Source: Oscillospiraceae bacterium NTUH-002-81 (GTDB taxonomy: Bacteria; Bacillota; Clostridia; Lachnospirales; Lachnospiraceae). Taken from it: a stretch of DNA of 64,000 bases. The stretch lies in assembly GCA_032620915.1 (NCBI GenBank), contig CP136052.1:155001-219000 (forward strand), given 5' to 3'. The translations under genes were made by a program, and so were the position numbers. Of the stretch, positions 27,298-36,296 are shown piece after piece; the stretch's first letter is position 1, and each line of letters begins with the position of its first letter. The notes under the pieces are model-generated. The model was not told where the DNA came from. It saw only the letters and a program-made list of their open reading frames with translations, and did not search any database.

Positions 27298-29136
27298 ATG
27301 GCGAATCGCACAAGCAGCAGGAACAATTATAATAGAAGCAGCAACAGGAACAGGCGCAGGAGACGGCGTTCCCGGAACCGGAGACGGCGGATGATGCCGG
27401 TGCTGGCAGGGGTACTGTTTATCGTTCTGGTGCTGGCGGTGGTGCTGATCGCGGGTGTGATCCGCAAGTATTCCCTGTCCGATGAGCGGGCAGATCAGAT
27501 GGCGTATTTCGGTCTGGAGGCGGACGATGAGGTGGCAGTGATCCTGCAGAACGAGCAGGCAGAGCTGCACGGATTGCTTATCGACGGACAGCCGTATGTG
27601 AATTTTGAGACGGTGCAGAACAGCCTGAACTCCCGTTTTTACTGGGATGCCAATGAGAATCAGCTGCTGTATGCGCTGCCGGACAATCTGGTGAAGGTGC
27701 CGGTGGGCTCTTCCGAATATTATATCGGCAAGGACCGGCAGAATTTCAACTATAATATTGTAAAAACCGAGGGCAACGATACGTATGTGGCGCTGGACTT
27801 TGTGAAGCAGTATACCGATCTGGAATATCAGCTCTATGACAGTCCCAACCGGGTGGAGATCCTGTATCAGTGGGGCACCCAGAATGTGGCGACGCTGAAG
27901 GATGATGAGGCGGTACGGCAGAAGGCAGGCATCAAGAGCCCGATCCTGACGGACGGCAAGAAGGGGGATACCCTGACGGTGCTGGATACCGAGGAGGGCA
28001 TTGAAGACTGGACGAAGGTGCGCACGGCGGACGGTTATATCGGCTACGTGCGTAACAAGCGGCTGGGCAGTGTGGAGGCGCAGGAGCTGGCGTCCTCCGG
28101 GGATTTCCAGGCGCCGGTTTACACGAACATTTCCAAAGATTATACGATCAACATGGCATGGCATAACGTGACGACGGCAGCAGCCAACGACACGGTGCTG
28201 AGCACCATTGCCTCCACCAAGGGGCTGACCACCATTTCTCCCACCTGGTTTACCATCGGGGACAATGACGGCAACCTGGATTCCATCGCTTCTGCGGAGT
28301 ATGTGAATTACGCCCACCAGAGCGGCCTGGAAGTGTGGGGCATGATCGACAATTTCAAGGAAGGTGTGGACACCTATGAGGTGCTTTCCTATACCTCCAA
28401 GCGGGAAAATCTGATCAATCAGCTCATTGCCCAGGCGATCCAGTATGGTCTGGACGGTATCAACGTGGATTTTGAGAAGCTGAGCAGTGAGACCGGCATT
28501 CATTTTATCGAGTTTGTACGGGAACTGTCCATCAAGTGCCGGAGCAACAATCTGGTGCTGTCTGTGGACAACTATGTGCCCAAGGCTTATTCTTCCCATT
28601 ATTACCGGGCGGAGCAGGGCGTGGTGGCAGATTACGTGATTATCATGGGATACGATGAGCATTTCGCAGGCTCCGAGGAAAGCGGTTCAGTGGCTTCCAT
28701 CGGTTTTGTCCGGGACGGCATTGAGCAGACGCTGGCAGAGGTACCGGCGGAGAAGGTCATCAATGCGGTGCCGTTCTACACCCGTCTGTGGCAGGAGACG
28801 CCGAAGACCGAGGAGGAGATCGCCGCAGAGGACACCACGGCAGTGGATTACAAGTACATTCCGTACAAGCTGAGCAGCCAGGCACTGGGCATGCAGGCGG
28901 TGGAAGATGTGCTGACGGCCAACGGCGCGACCCCGACCTGGGATGACACGACGGCGCAGTATTATGCGGAATTTGAAAAAGATGGCTCCACCTTTAAGGT
29001 GTGGATGGAGGAAGAGAAGTCCATCGAGGAAAAAGCAAAGCTTCTGAAAGAATATAACCTGGCTGGTATTGCCGAGTGGAAACTGGGCCTTGAAAAATCT
29101 TCCATCTGGGATATAATCTTGAAGTATGTCAATTAA
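27298..29136 (+). CDS. Membrane-anchored GH18-family glycoside hydrolase with SH3-like domain
   Basis: 612 residues. An extremely basic cytoplasmic N terminus (RNRRRRRRSRNRRRR, about 17-31) precedes one membrane segment (about 33-55). Next are a stalk with a copper-amine-oxidase-like or beta region (about 80-190), an SH3-like segment (about 215-265, VRTADGYIGYVRNKRLG), and a GH18 barrel (about 290-612). The catalytic motif is DGINVDFE (about 386-393), with the acid Glu last. Relatives such as SleL/YaaH act on N-acetylglucosaminyl bonds of peptidoglycan, especially spore cortex. Here it is likely an outward-facing wall hydrolase. AAGGAGG precedes the ATG. Confidence 0.9.
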   Translation: MANRTSSRNNYNRSSNRNRRRRRRSRNRRRRMMPVLAGVLFIVLVLAVVLIAGVIRKYSLSDERADQMAYFGLEADDEVAVILQNEQAELHGLLIDGQPYVNFETVQNSLNSRFYWDANENQLLYALPDNLVKVPVGSSEYYIGKDRQNFNYNIVKTEGNDTYVALDFVKQYTDLEYQLYDSPNRVEILYQWGTQNVATLKDDEAVRQKAGIKSPILTDGKKGDTLTVLDTEEGIEDWTKVRTADGYIGYVRNKRLGSVEAQELASSGDFQAPVYTNISKDYTINMAWHNVTTAAANDTVLSTIASTKGLTTISPTWFTIGDNDGNLDSIASAEYVNYAHQSGLEVWGMIDNFKEGVDTYEVLSYTSKRENLINQLIAQAIQYGLDGINVDFEKLSSETGIHFIEFVRELSIKCRSNNLVLSVDNYVPKAYSSHYYRAEQGVVADYVIIMGYDEHFAGSEESGSVASIGFVRDGIEQTLAEVPAEKVINAVPFYTRLWQETPKTEEEIAAEDTTAVDYKYIPYKLSSQALGMQAVEDVLTANGATPTWDDTTAQYYAEFEKDGSTFKVWMEEEKSIEEKAKLLKEYNLAGIAEWKLGLEKSSIWDIILKYVN

Positions 29137-29176
29137 AAAAGTGCAGAAAGTTTTGCAGGAAAGAGAAATAAAAGAC

Positions 29177-29216
29177 AGGGCGTGAACCGGATGCAGAAAA
29201 GGGACACGCCCTTTTC
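29177..29216 (+). terminator. Terminator between GH18 gene and metF
   Basis: AGGGCGTG (29177-29184) pairs with CACGCCCT (29205-29212), followed by TTTTC. The loop is long (20 nt). Confidence 0.65.
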
Positions 29217-29247
29217 TTAAAATGAAGAACATCTGAAGGAGAAAAGC

Positions 29248-30114
29248 ATGAAGATCAGAGACATTTTGCAGAAAGACCGACCGACCATTTCTTTTGAGGT
29301 ATTCCCTCCGAAAACCATGGACAACTATGCTTCCGTGGAAAAGGCGACCATGAAGATCGCAGAGCTGCAGCCGGATTTTATGAGTATTACCTACGGCGCA
29401 GGCGGCGGCACCAGCGCCTACACCATTGATATCGCAGCCAATCTGATGAAAACCTACAACACACCGGTGCTGACCCATCTGACATGCGTATCTTCTACCA
29501 AAGAGAAGGTGCATGAGGTGCTGGGCCAGATGAAGGATCACGGCATTGAGAACGTGCTGGCACTGCGGGGCGATATCCCGGCAGCCTCCGAGTTCCCCCT
29601 TCCGGGCCAGTATCATTATGCGGCAGAGCTCATTGAGGATATCAAGAGCCAGGGCGATTTCTGTATCGGCGCAGCCTGCTATCCAGAGGGACATGTGGAG
29701 GCCCCCAACCAGCGGGAGGACATGCGCCATCTGAAAGAAAAGGTGGACGCAGGCTGTGATTTCCTGACGACCCAGATGTTTTTTGACAACAGTGTGATGT
29801 ACAGCTTCCTGTATCAGATCCGGGAAATGGGTATCACCGTGCCGGTGCTGGCCGGTGTTATGCCGGTGACGAACAAAAAACAGATCAAGAGAAGCTGTGA
29901 GCTGTCCGGCACTTACCTGCCCACCCGGTTCAAGCGGATGGTGGACAAGTTTGGGGACGACCCGGCTTCCATGAAGCAGGCAGGTATCGCCTATGCCACC
30001 GAGCAGATCATTGACCTCATTGCCAACGGCGTGAAGGGCATTCATGTATATTCTATGAACAAGCCGGAGATCGCCCAGGCAGTGATGCATAATTTATCAG
30101 AAATTCTGAAATAA
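29248..30114 (+). CDS. metF: Methylenetetrahydrofolate reductase
   Basis: 288 residues. Reduces 5,10-methylene-THF to 5-methyl-THF, the methyl donor for methionine synthase. The N terminus ISFEVFPPKT (about 14-23) holds the catalytic Glu. FMSITYGAGG near 47 and LALRGDIP near 107 contact FAD; IGAACYPEGH near 139. AAGGAG precedes the ATG. It heads a methionine cluster with the two MetH pieces, although no SAM or cobalamin riboswitch is seen upstream. Confidence 0.96.
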   Translation: MKIRDILQKDRPTISFEVFPPKTMDNYASVEKATMKIAELQPDFMSITYGAGGGTSAYTIDIAANLMKTYNTPVLTHLTCVSSTKEKVHEVLGQMKDHGIENVLALRGDIPAASEFPLPGQYHYAAELIEDIKSQGDFCIGAACYPEGHVEAPNQREDMRHLKEKVDAGCDFLTTQMFFDNSVMYSFLYQIREMGITVPVLAGVMPVTNKKQIKRSCELSGTYLPTRFKRMVDKFGDDPASMKQAGIAYATEQIIDLIANGVKGIHVYSMNKPEIAQAVMHNLSEILK

Positions 30115-30125
30115 GCCGGAAAGCG

Positions 30126-30803
30126 GTGAGGACGTTGAAAGATCGGCAGAACTTGAATGAGCGGGAAATTTTGCGCTATCTGGGCTACAAAAGCGGCCAG
30201 GAGGCGGATGCCCGGACCCTGCAGCTCATTGCCCAGGAAGAGGAGGAGCTTTTCCGGACGGCGGAGTTCCGGTCTGTGTACCGGATCTTTCCGATCAGAC
30301 AGGTGACGGAAGACGCGGTGGATTTTGGGTTTACTTGTATCCACAGTCGAAATCTGGCCAAAAACTTAAAGGGCTGCGGACAGGCGGCATTTCTGGCGGC
30401 CACGCTGGGCAGCGGGGTGGAGCATCTGCTCTGGAAATACAACCGGCTGCAGGTGAGCCGGGCGGTGGTGCTCCAGGCCGTATCGGTGGAAGCCATTGAG
30501 GAATACTGCGATGCCTGCGAGGAGGAGATCCTGGCGGCGCTTTCTTCCGGCGGGGAAGGGCCTTACTATCTGCGGCCCCGTTTCAGTCCGGGGTACGGCG
30601 ACCTGCCGCTGGAATTTCAGAGAGAGTTTTTGCAGATCCTGGAGACGCCGAAGAAAATCGGTGTGACGCTGACGGACAGCCTGCTGATGATGCCCTCCAA
30701 ATCGGTGACGGCTATCATCGGCATCAGCCGGGAGGACAGCCACTGCATTCGGCAGGGGTGTGAGAGCTGCGCGCATACGGACTGCGCATATCGGCGCAGC
30801 TAG
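30126..30803 (+). CDS. Separate MetH reactivation-domain protein
   Basis: 225 residues. Matches the C-terminal activation domain of cobalamin-dependent methionine synthase, which binds SAM to remethylate oxidised cobalamin. The key motif is RFSPGYGDLPLEFQ (about 156-169), followed by LMMPSKSVTAIIGIS near 181-195. A C-terminal Cys group (HCIRQGCESCAHTDCAY) is an addition that could bind metal or a cluster. Start is GTG 30126, 11 bp after the metF stop. The MetH encoded downstream lacks this domain, so the two should work in trans, as described for Thermotoga-type split MetH. Confidence 0.9.
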   Translation: MRTLKDRQNLNEREILRYLGYKSGQEADARTLQLIAQEEEELFRTAEFRSVYRIFPIRQVTEDAVDFGFTCIHSRNLAKNLKGCGQAAFLAATLGSGVEHLLWKYNRLQVSRAVVLQAVSVEAIEEYCDACEEEILAALSSGGEGPYYLRPRFSPGYGDLPLEFQREFLQILETPKKIGVTLTDSLLMMPSKSVTAIIGISREDSHCIRQGCESCAHTDCAYRRS

Positions 30804-31002
30804 AACGAGGCCAAAGACGCAGACAGGACAGACATCATGAATGGAAGAATGTCAAAGCTGCGAGCGGAACGGATGTTGCAAGTGGCATGACAGCACGGGC
30901 AAATGGCGAATCGCGCCAATACAAGCGGGCTGGGGGCAGACTGGTGAAATGGCAGATACGAAAGATAAAAAAGAATCAAAGCCCACAGGAGGAAAGTAAG
31001 TT
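30804..31002. other. Spacer before metH, no gene seen
   Basis: 199 bp, purine-rich on the plus strand, no promoter, terminator or riboswitch recognised. It ends with AGGAGG for metH. Confidence 0.4.
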
Positions 31003-33402
31003 ATGGATATCATGAAAGAGATCGACCGGCGGATCGTATTCTGGGACGGCGGTATGGGAAGTCTTTTGCAGGAGCGGGGGCTTCAGCCCGGAGAACTGCC
31101 GGAGACATGGAATATACTGCACCCGGACATTGTGACGGAGATCCACAGGGAGTACATCGAGGCCGGTGCGGACATTATCGATACGAATACCTTCGGGGCA
31201 AACCGGCTGAAATTCCCGGACGACGGGGAATTTCCAGTACCGGAGCTGGTACGCGCGGCGGTGAAAAACGTGCGGGAGGCGGAAAAACTGGCGGGCAGAA
31301 AGGTGTTTGCGGCGCTGGATATCGGCCCCACCGGAAAGTTGTTAAAACCGCTGGGCGACCTGGGTTTTGAGGAAGCCTATGACCTGTTTGCCCAGGTGGT
31401 GCGTGCCGGGGAGGAAGCCGGTGCAGACCTGGTGCTGGCAGAGACCATGAGCGACAGCTACGAGGTGAAAGCGGCCATTCTGGCGGCCAAGGAAAACAGC
31501 CATCTGCCGGTGATGGCGACGATGATTTTTGATGAGAAGGGCAAGCTGCTCACCGGAGGAAATGTGGCGTCCACGGTGGCGCTGCTGGAAGGACTGGGCG
31601 TGGACGCTCTGGGCATCAACTGTGGTCTGGGCCCGGTACAGATGGAGGGCATTTTGCTGGATCTGCTGCAATATGCTTCCGTGCCGGTGATCATGAACCC
31701 CAATGCAGGCCTGCCCAGAAGCGAAAACGGCAAGACCGTGTATGACATCAATGCGGAGGAATTTGCGGAGGTTATGGAGCGGATGGTGCGCCATGGCGTG
31801 CGGGTGGCAGGCGGCTGCTGCGGTACGACGCCGGAGCACATCCGGCAGCTGCGCAAGCGGTGCGAGCATCTGACACCGGTGCCGGTGGTGCCCAAGAACA
31901 GAACCTTCGTGTCCTCTTATGCCAACGCGGTGGAGATCGGCCCCAAGCCGGTGATCATCGGTGAGCGCATCAACCCCACCGGTAAATCCAAGTTCAAGCA
32001 GGCGCTGCGGGATCACGACATGGACTACATTTTAAAGGAAGCAGTGACCCAGCAGGATGCGGGGGCGCACATTCTGGATGTCAACGTGGGCCTGCCGGAG
32101 ATCGACGAGCCGTCCATGATGGAGGAGGCCATCCGGGAGCTGCAGACGGTGACCGACCTGCCGCTGCAGATCGATACGTCTGATTTCACCGCCATGGAAC
32201 GGGCCATGCGGATTTATAACGGAAAACCGCTGATCAATTCTGTCAACGGCAAGGATGAGGTGATGGACGCGGTATTTCCGCTGGTGAAAAAATACGGCGG
32301 CACAGTGGTAGCCCTGGCCCTGGATGAGAACGGCATCCCGGACAATGCGGACGGGCGGATCGCCATTGCCAGACGGATTTATGCAAAAGCGGCTTCCTAC
32401 GGTATTGCGGCCAAGGACATCATCATCGACGGCCTTGTCATGACCATCAGCTCTGACAACCGGTCGGCGCTGGCGACGCTGGAAACGCTGCGGCGCGTCC
32501 GGGATGAGCTGGGCGGCCATACGATCCTGGGCGTGTCCAACATTTCCTTCGGACTTCCGGCCAGACCGAACATCAACGCGGCATTTTACACCATGGCCAT
32601 GCAGAACGGCCTGAGCGCCGCCATCATCAACCCCAATTCCGAGGATATGATGCGGGCGTATTTCAGCTACTGTGCGCTGGCCGGGCTGGACGAAAACTGC
32701 CAGGACTATATTGCCCGGTATGCGGGCCAGACGACGGCGGCACCGGCAGCAGCCAAGGGCGACCTGCCCCTGCAGGAATGTATCCGCAAAGGGCTGAAAG
32801 AACAGACGGCAGCAGCCACCGCAGCGCTTTTGAAAACCACGGCGCCGCTGGATGTGATCAATCAGGAACTGATCCCGGCGCTGGATGTGGTGGGCAAGGG
32901 GTTCGAGAAGGGCACCGTATTCCTGCCCCAGCTGCTTATGAGCGCCGAGGCGGCCAAGGCAGCCTTCGATGTGATCAAACAGCAGATGGCGGACAGCGGC
33001 GTGGTGCAGGAGAAAAAAGGCAAGATCATTCTGGCCACCGTCAAAGGTGACATTCACGATATCGGCAAAAACATTGTAAAGGTACTGTTGGAAAATTACA
33101 GCTATGACGTCATTGATCTGGGCCGGGATGTGCCGCCGGAGACCATCGTGGAGACGGCGCTGGCGCAGCAGGTGAAGCTGGTGGGCTTAAGCGCCCTCAT
33201 GACCACCACTGTGCCCAGCATGGAGGAGACCATCCGTCAGCTCAACGCAGCTGATCCCACCATCAAGGTCATGGTGGGCGGTGCGGTGCTCACCCAGGAA
33301 TACGCGGACACCATTCACGCCGATGCCTACTGCAAAGACGCAATGGCATCCGTCAACTACGCCGGACAGGTGCTGGGGCGTAAAGAGGGACAGGGAGTAT
33401 GA
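31003..33402 (+). CDS. metH: Cobalamin-dependent methionine synthase without activation domain
   Basis: 799 residues; full MetH is about 1200. Transfers the methyl group from methyl-THF via cobalamin to homocysteine. Order: homocysteine domain (about 1-290) with zinc ligands in INCGLG (about 206) and [10 protein letters not shown] (about 270); pterin domain (about 310-570; [17 protein letters not shown]); cobalamin cap (about 590-670); and B12-binding domain with DIHDIGKN (about 683-690, His as the lower axial ligand). It ends after the B12 domain. The missing reactivation domain is the separate gene at 30126. The stop overlaps the next gene by 4 bp. Confidence 0.96.
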   Translation: MDIMKEIDRRIVFWDGGMGSLLQERGLQPGELPETWNILHPDIVTEIHREYIEAGADIIDTNTFGANRLKFPDDGEFPVPELVRAAVKNVREAEKLAGRKVFAALDIGPTGKLLKPLGDLGFEEAYDLFAQVVRAGEEAGADLVLAETMSDSYEVKAAILAAKENSHLPVMATMIFDEKGKLLTGGNVASTVALLEGLGVDALGINCGLGPVQMEGILLDLLQYASVPVIMNPNAGLPRSENGKTVYDINAEEFAEVMERMVRHGVRVAGGCCGTTPEHIRQLRKRCEHLTPVPVVPKNRTFVSSYANAVEIGPKPVIIGERINPTGKSKFKQALRDHDMDYILKEAVTQQDAGAHILDVNVGLPEIDEPSMMEEAIRELQTVTDLPLQIDTSDFTAMERAMRIYNGKPLINSVNGKDEVMDAVFPLVKKYGGTVVALALDENGIPDNADGRIAIARRIYAKAASYGIAAKDIIIDGLVMTISSDNRSALATLETLRRVRDELGGHTILGVSNISFGLPARPNINAAFYTMAMQNGLSAAIINPNSEDMMRAYFSYCALAGLDENCQDYIARYAGQTTAAPAAAKGDLPLQECIRKGLKEQTAAATAALLKTTAPLDVINQELIPALDVVGKGFEKGTVFLPQLLMSAEAAKAAFDVIKQQMADSGVVQEKKGKIILATVKGDIHDIGKNIVKVLLENYSYDVIDLGRDVPPETIVETALAQQVKLVGLSALMTTTVPSMEETIRQLNAADPTIKVMVGGAVLTQEYADTIHADAYCKDAMASVNYAGQVLGRKEGQGV

Positions 33403-34391
33403 AAAAGAGAAAAATAGCCGGAGCCTTGCTGGCGCTGGCACTGTTGGCGGGGCTGTGCATAACAGGCTGTGGAAGTTCCGCGGGCGACGATAAGGGAGAT
33501 GTCAGAACCGGGACAAATGCGGAAGTGCAGACAGATGAGGCGGATTCCGGCGTGTCAGATACAACAGATGTAGACGAGATTGCTGGGAATGCCCCGGATT
33601 TATCCGTGGGCGGCGGCTCGTTAAATGAGAAGCTGAACAGTGATGCGGTGCAGTCTGCACTGGGAAACGAAAACGGCTCTGAAACTGCAGAAAGTCAGGA
33701 TACTTCCGTGCAGAATGGGGATGCCGTTCCGGCAGAGAACAGCAATGCGGCGGGCAGCGGCAACGGTCATCTGGTGGCCATAGATGCCGGGCATCAGGCC
33801 AAGGGCAACAGCGAGAAGGAGCCCATTGGCCCGGGGGCTTCCGAGACGAAGGCCAAGGTGGCGGGCGGCACCTCCGGCAAGGCCAGTGGTCTGGCAGAAT
33901 ACCAGCTGACGCTGCAGGTGGCGCTGAAATTGCAGACAGAGCTGGAAAGCCGGGGCTATCAGGTGCTGATGATCCGTACCCAGAACGATGTGAACATCAG
34001 CAACAGCGAGCGGGCACAGATGGCAAACAATGCAGGCGCGGACGCTTTTGTGCGCATCCATGCCAACGGTTCCGACAACACATCGGTGAAAGGGGCCATG
34101 GGCATCTGTCCTACCAGCAAGAATCCCTATTGCGCCAACATTTATGCCAGCAGCAGAAAGCTGACGGACTGCATCATGAATGCTTTTCAGGCAGCCACTG
34201 GCGTTTCCAAGGCGACGGTGTGGGAGACGGACACCATGAGCGGCATTAACTGGTGCCAGGTGCCGGTGACCATCGTGGAAATGGGCTATATGTCCAATGC
34301 GGAGGAAGATGCCCTCATGGCGACAGAGGATTATCAGGCAAAAATGGTACAGGGCATGGCTAACGGGCTGGATCAATTCTTTTCGCAGTAA
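33399..34391 (+). CDS. Lipoprotein N-acetylmuramoyl-L-alanine amidase (Amidase_3)
   Basis: 330 residues. A lipoprotein signal peptide ([19 protein letters not shown]...) ends in a lipobox, ITGC, with Cys about 25. A disordered acidic Ser/Asp/Asn-rich linker (about 26-122) leads to a zinc amidase domain (about 124-330): VAIDAGHQ with the first His, the Glu/His region, VRIHANG near 224, and [11 protein letters not shown] near 290 with the catalytic Glu. It cleaves the bond between muramic acid and the stem peptide outside the membrane. ATG overlaps the metH stop (ATGA). Confidence 0.92.
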   Translation: MKKRKIAGALLALALLAGLCITGCGSSAGDDKGDVRTGTNAEVQTDEADSGVSDTTDVDEIAGNAPDLSVGGGSLNEKLNSDAVQSALGNENGSETAESQDTSVQNGDAVPAENSNAAGSGNGHLVAIDAGHQAKGNSEKEPIGPGASETKAKVAGGTSGKASGLAEYQLTLQVALKLQTELESRGYQVLMIRTQNDVNISNSERAQMANNAGADAFVRIHANGSDNTSVKGAMGICPTSKNPYCANIYASSRKLTDCIMNAFQAATGVSKATVWETDTMSGINWCQVPVTIVEMGYMSNAEEDALMATEDYQAKMVQGMANGLDQFFSQ

Positions 34392-34603
34392 GAAGAGATA
34401 AGACATCACAGCACGCTTTGAAGCAGGAAAAGGAATCGATGATCTGCTGGATAGGATAGAAGATATCAAGTGTCACAGAACGAGCCGAAACAAGGCAGGG
34501 GATTGCTGACCTGCCGGAAGGAATAATCCATTCGTGTGCCATGCATGAATACGGATGTGAAAAAGATTTGTTATGCAGCAGATAGGGATGTAGGAGGAAA
34601 GAG
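34392..34603. other. Spacer, no gene seen
   Basis: 212 bp. A GGCAGG...CCTGCC hairpin lies near 34496-34517. TAGGAGG precedes aroE. No promoter stands out. Confidence 0.35.
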
Positions 34604-35458
34604 ATGCAGAATATTACAGGATATACGAAGGTGTACGGGATCATCGCGGACCCGATCCGCCACAGCATTTCTCCGCTGATGCACAACACCGCTTTCGGGG
34701 CGCTGGGCATCGACGGCGTGTATGTGGCCTTCGAGACGCCGGAGGAGCAGTTTGACGCGGGCGTGCGGGGCTTAAAGGCGCTGGGCATCCAGGGCTTTAA
34801 CGTGTCCATGCCTTACAAACGGCGGATCATGGATTATCTGGACGAGATTTCCCCGGCGGCCCGGCTGGCCGGAGCGGTGAATACTGTGGTGCGGGAGGGC
34901 GATCGCTATGTGGGATACCTCACCGACGGTACCGGATTTTTGCAGGCGCTGGCCACAGAGGGCATCGACATTGCCGGGAAAAAACTGGTGATCCTGGGAA
35001 AAGGCGGCGCAGCCACGGCCATCAGCGTGCAGGCGGCGCTGGACGGGGCGGCGAAGATCACCATTTTCAACCGGTCAGACGCTTCCGAAAATGCTGAACT
35101 GATCCGCAAAGCCACCGGCTGTCAGGCGGAGGCGTATTCCATCGCGGACACCACCACGCTGCGGCAGAAGCTGGAGGAGGCAGATCTGCTGGTAAATGCC
35201 ACCAATGTGGGTATGGGCAATCTGCAGGGGCAGTGCCTCATCCCCGATGCGTCCTATCTGCATCATGGGCTGTTTGTGGCAGACATCATTTACAATCCGA
35301 AGAAAACGGCGCTTCTTGCCATGGCAGAGCAGGCCGGACTTCCCACTGCCAACGGGCTGGGTATGCTGCTTTATCAGGGCGCCGAGGCGTTCCGCCTGTG
35401 GACAGGGCAGGATATGCCGGTGGATGTGGTGAAGCGGACGGCTTTTCCGGAATTATAA
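34604..35458 (+). CDS. aroE: Shikimate dehydrogenase
   Basis: 284 residues. NAD(P)-dependent reduction of 3-dehydroshikimate in the aromatic pathway. Substrate site: HSISPLMHN (about 22-30), FNVSMPYK (about 65-72, catalytic Lys), AVNTVV (about 93) and TDGTGF (about 107-112). Nucleotide fold: ILGKGGAATAISVQA (about 128). The TDGTGF form resembles the YdiB/quinate-type branch, so quinate use is also possible. A strong terminator follows. Confidence 0.93.
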   Translation: MQNITGYTKVYGIIADPIRHSISPLMHNTAFGALGIDGVYVAFETPEEQFDAGVRGLKALGIQGFNVSMPYKRRIMDYLDEISPAARLAGAVNTVVREGDRYVGYLTDGTGFLQALATEGIDIAGKKLVILGKGGAATAISVQAALDGAAKITIFNRSDASENAELIRKATGCQAEAYSIADTTTLRQKLEEADLLVNATNVGMGNLQGQCLIPDASYLHHGLFVADIIYNPKKTALLAMAEQAGLPTANGLGMLLYQGAEAFRLWTGQDMPVDVVKRTAFPEL

Positions 35459-35476
35459 CAACCCGAATAACCCATT

Positions 35477-35521
35477 TCCCCGGGGCATATACTTTTGTGA
35501 GTGTATGACCGGGGATTTTTT
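35477..35521 (+). terminator. Terminator that also covers the next gene's ribosome site
   Basis: TCCCCGG (35477-35483) pairs with CCGGGGA (35509-35515), and an inner arm CATATAC / GTGTATG extends the stem; TTTTTT follows. The GGGGA arm is also the only ribosome site for ATG 35522. An RNA reading through would have this site paired. Confidence 0.75.
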
Positions 35522-36220
35522 ATGAGAAAAAATAAGCTGGAACTGCTGATGAGCCTTCTGATCCTGTTGGCGGCCTGGGTGCTTTCCCGGGAGGCGGCCC
35601 AGACGGCGGTGTCCGCGGATGCGGTGAAAAACGGAGCGCAGACATTTGTGGTGGTCATTGATGCCGGGCACGGCGGGGAGGATCCGGGAAAGGTGAGCGG
35701 GAGCGGCACGCTGGAAAAGGACATCAACCTTGCCATCGCCCTGCGGCTGGAGCGGATGCTGCAGGCGGCGGATGTGAAAACGGTGATGACCAGACGGGCG
35801 GACGAGGGGCTGGACAGCCGGAAAAACGGCAGCAAAAAGGTGGAGGATCTGAAAAACCGCTGTGCGCTGATCAGTAAATCGAAACCGGACTGTGTGGTAA
35901 GCGTGCATCAGAACAGTTATCAGGATGCGGCTATCCGCGGGGCGCAGACGTTCTATTATGCGGACTCGGCGGAGGGCAAACGGCTGGCCCAGCTCATCCA
36001 GCAGCAGCTCATTTCCCATGTGGCGCCGGATAACCACCGGGAGGCGAAAGGCAATAAAAGTTATTACCTGCTGAAGAAAACAGACGCGCCCATCGTCATC
36101 GCAGAATGCGGTTTTTTATCAAATCCCGAGGAAGAAAAACTGCTGAAAACGGCGGAATATCAGGAAAAAACAGCCTGGGCAATTTATATGGGCGTGATGG
36201 CGTTTCTCAATGCCGGATAA
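35522..36220 (+). CDS. N-acetylmuramoyl-L-alanine amidase, CwlD-like
   Basis: 232 residues. One N-terminal membrane or signal segment (about 6-22), then an Amidase_3 domain with zinc ligands: VVVIDAGHGGEDPG (about 42-55, His), TLEKDINLAIALRLE (Glu), VSVHQNSY near 126 (His), and VIAECGFLSNPEEE near 194 (catalytic Glu). Its length and layout match CwlD, which with PdaA makes muramic-delta-lactam in spore cortex; a vegetative role is equally possible. The start is ATG 35522; its ribosome site lies in the terminator stem of aroE. Confidence 0.87.
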   Translation: MRKNKLELLMSLLILLAAWVLSREAAQTAVSADAVKNGAQTFVVVIDAGHGGEDPGKVSGSGTLEKDINLAIALRLERMLQAADVKTVMTRRADEGLDSRKNGSKKVEDLKNRCALISKSKPDCVVSVHQNSYQDAAIRGAQTFYYADSAEGKRLAQLIQQQLISHVAPDNHREAKGNKSYYLLKKTDAPIVIAECGFLSNPEEEKLLKTAEYQEKTAWAIYMGVMAFLNAG

Positions 36221-36229
36221 GGAAAAGTA

Positions 36230-36258
36230 TTTACTTTATTTTCTAAAATGTTTATAAT
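36230..36258 (+). promoter_or_regulatory. Promoter of the Sua5 fusion gene
   Basis: TTTACT (36230-36235), 17 bp, TATAAT (36253-36258). Confidence 0.8.
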
Positions 36259-36296
36259 GAAATAACTCCAAATAGTAGACGGGAGGAATTTTCTGA

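Noticed and set aside
27223-28662. 479-residue minus-strand frame opposite the GH18 gene
   Set aside because: Same kind of shadow frame; the plus strand encodes the DGINVDFE enzyme.
29137-29247. SAM or cobalamin riboswitch before metF
   Set aside because: The spacer is only 111 bp, holds a simple terminator and shows no aptamer consensus.
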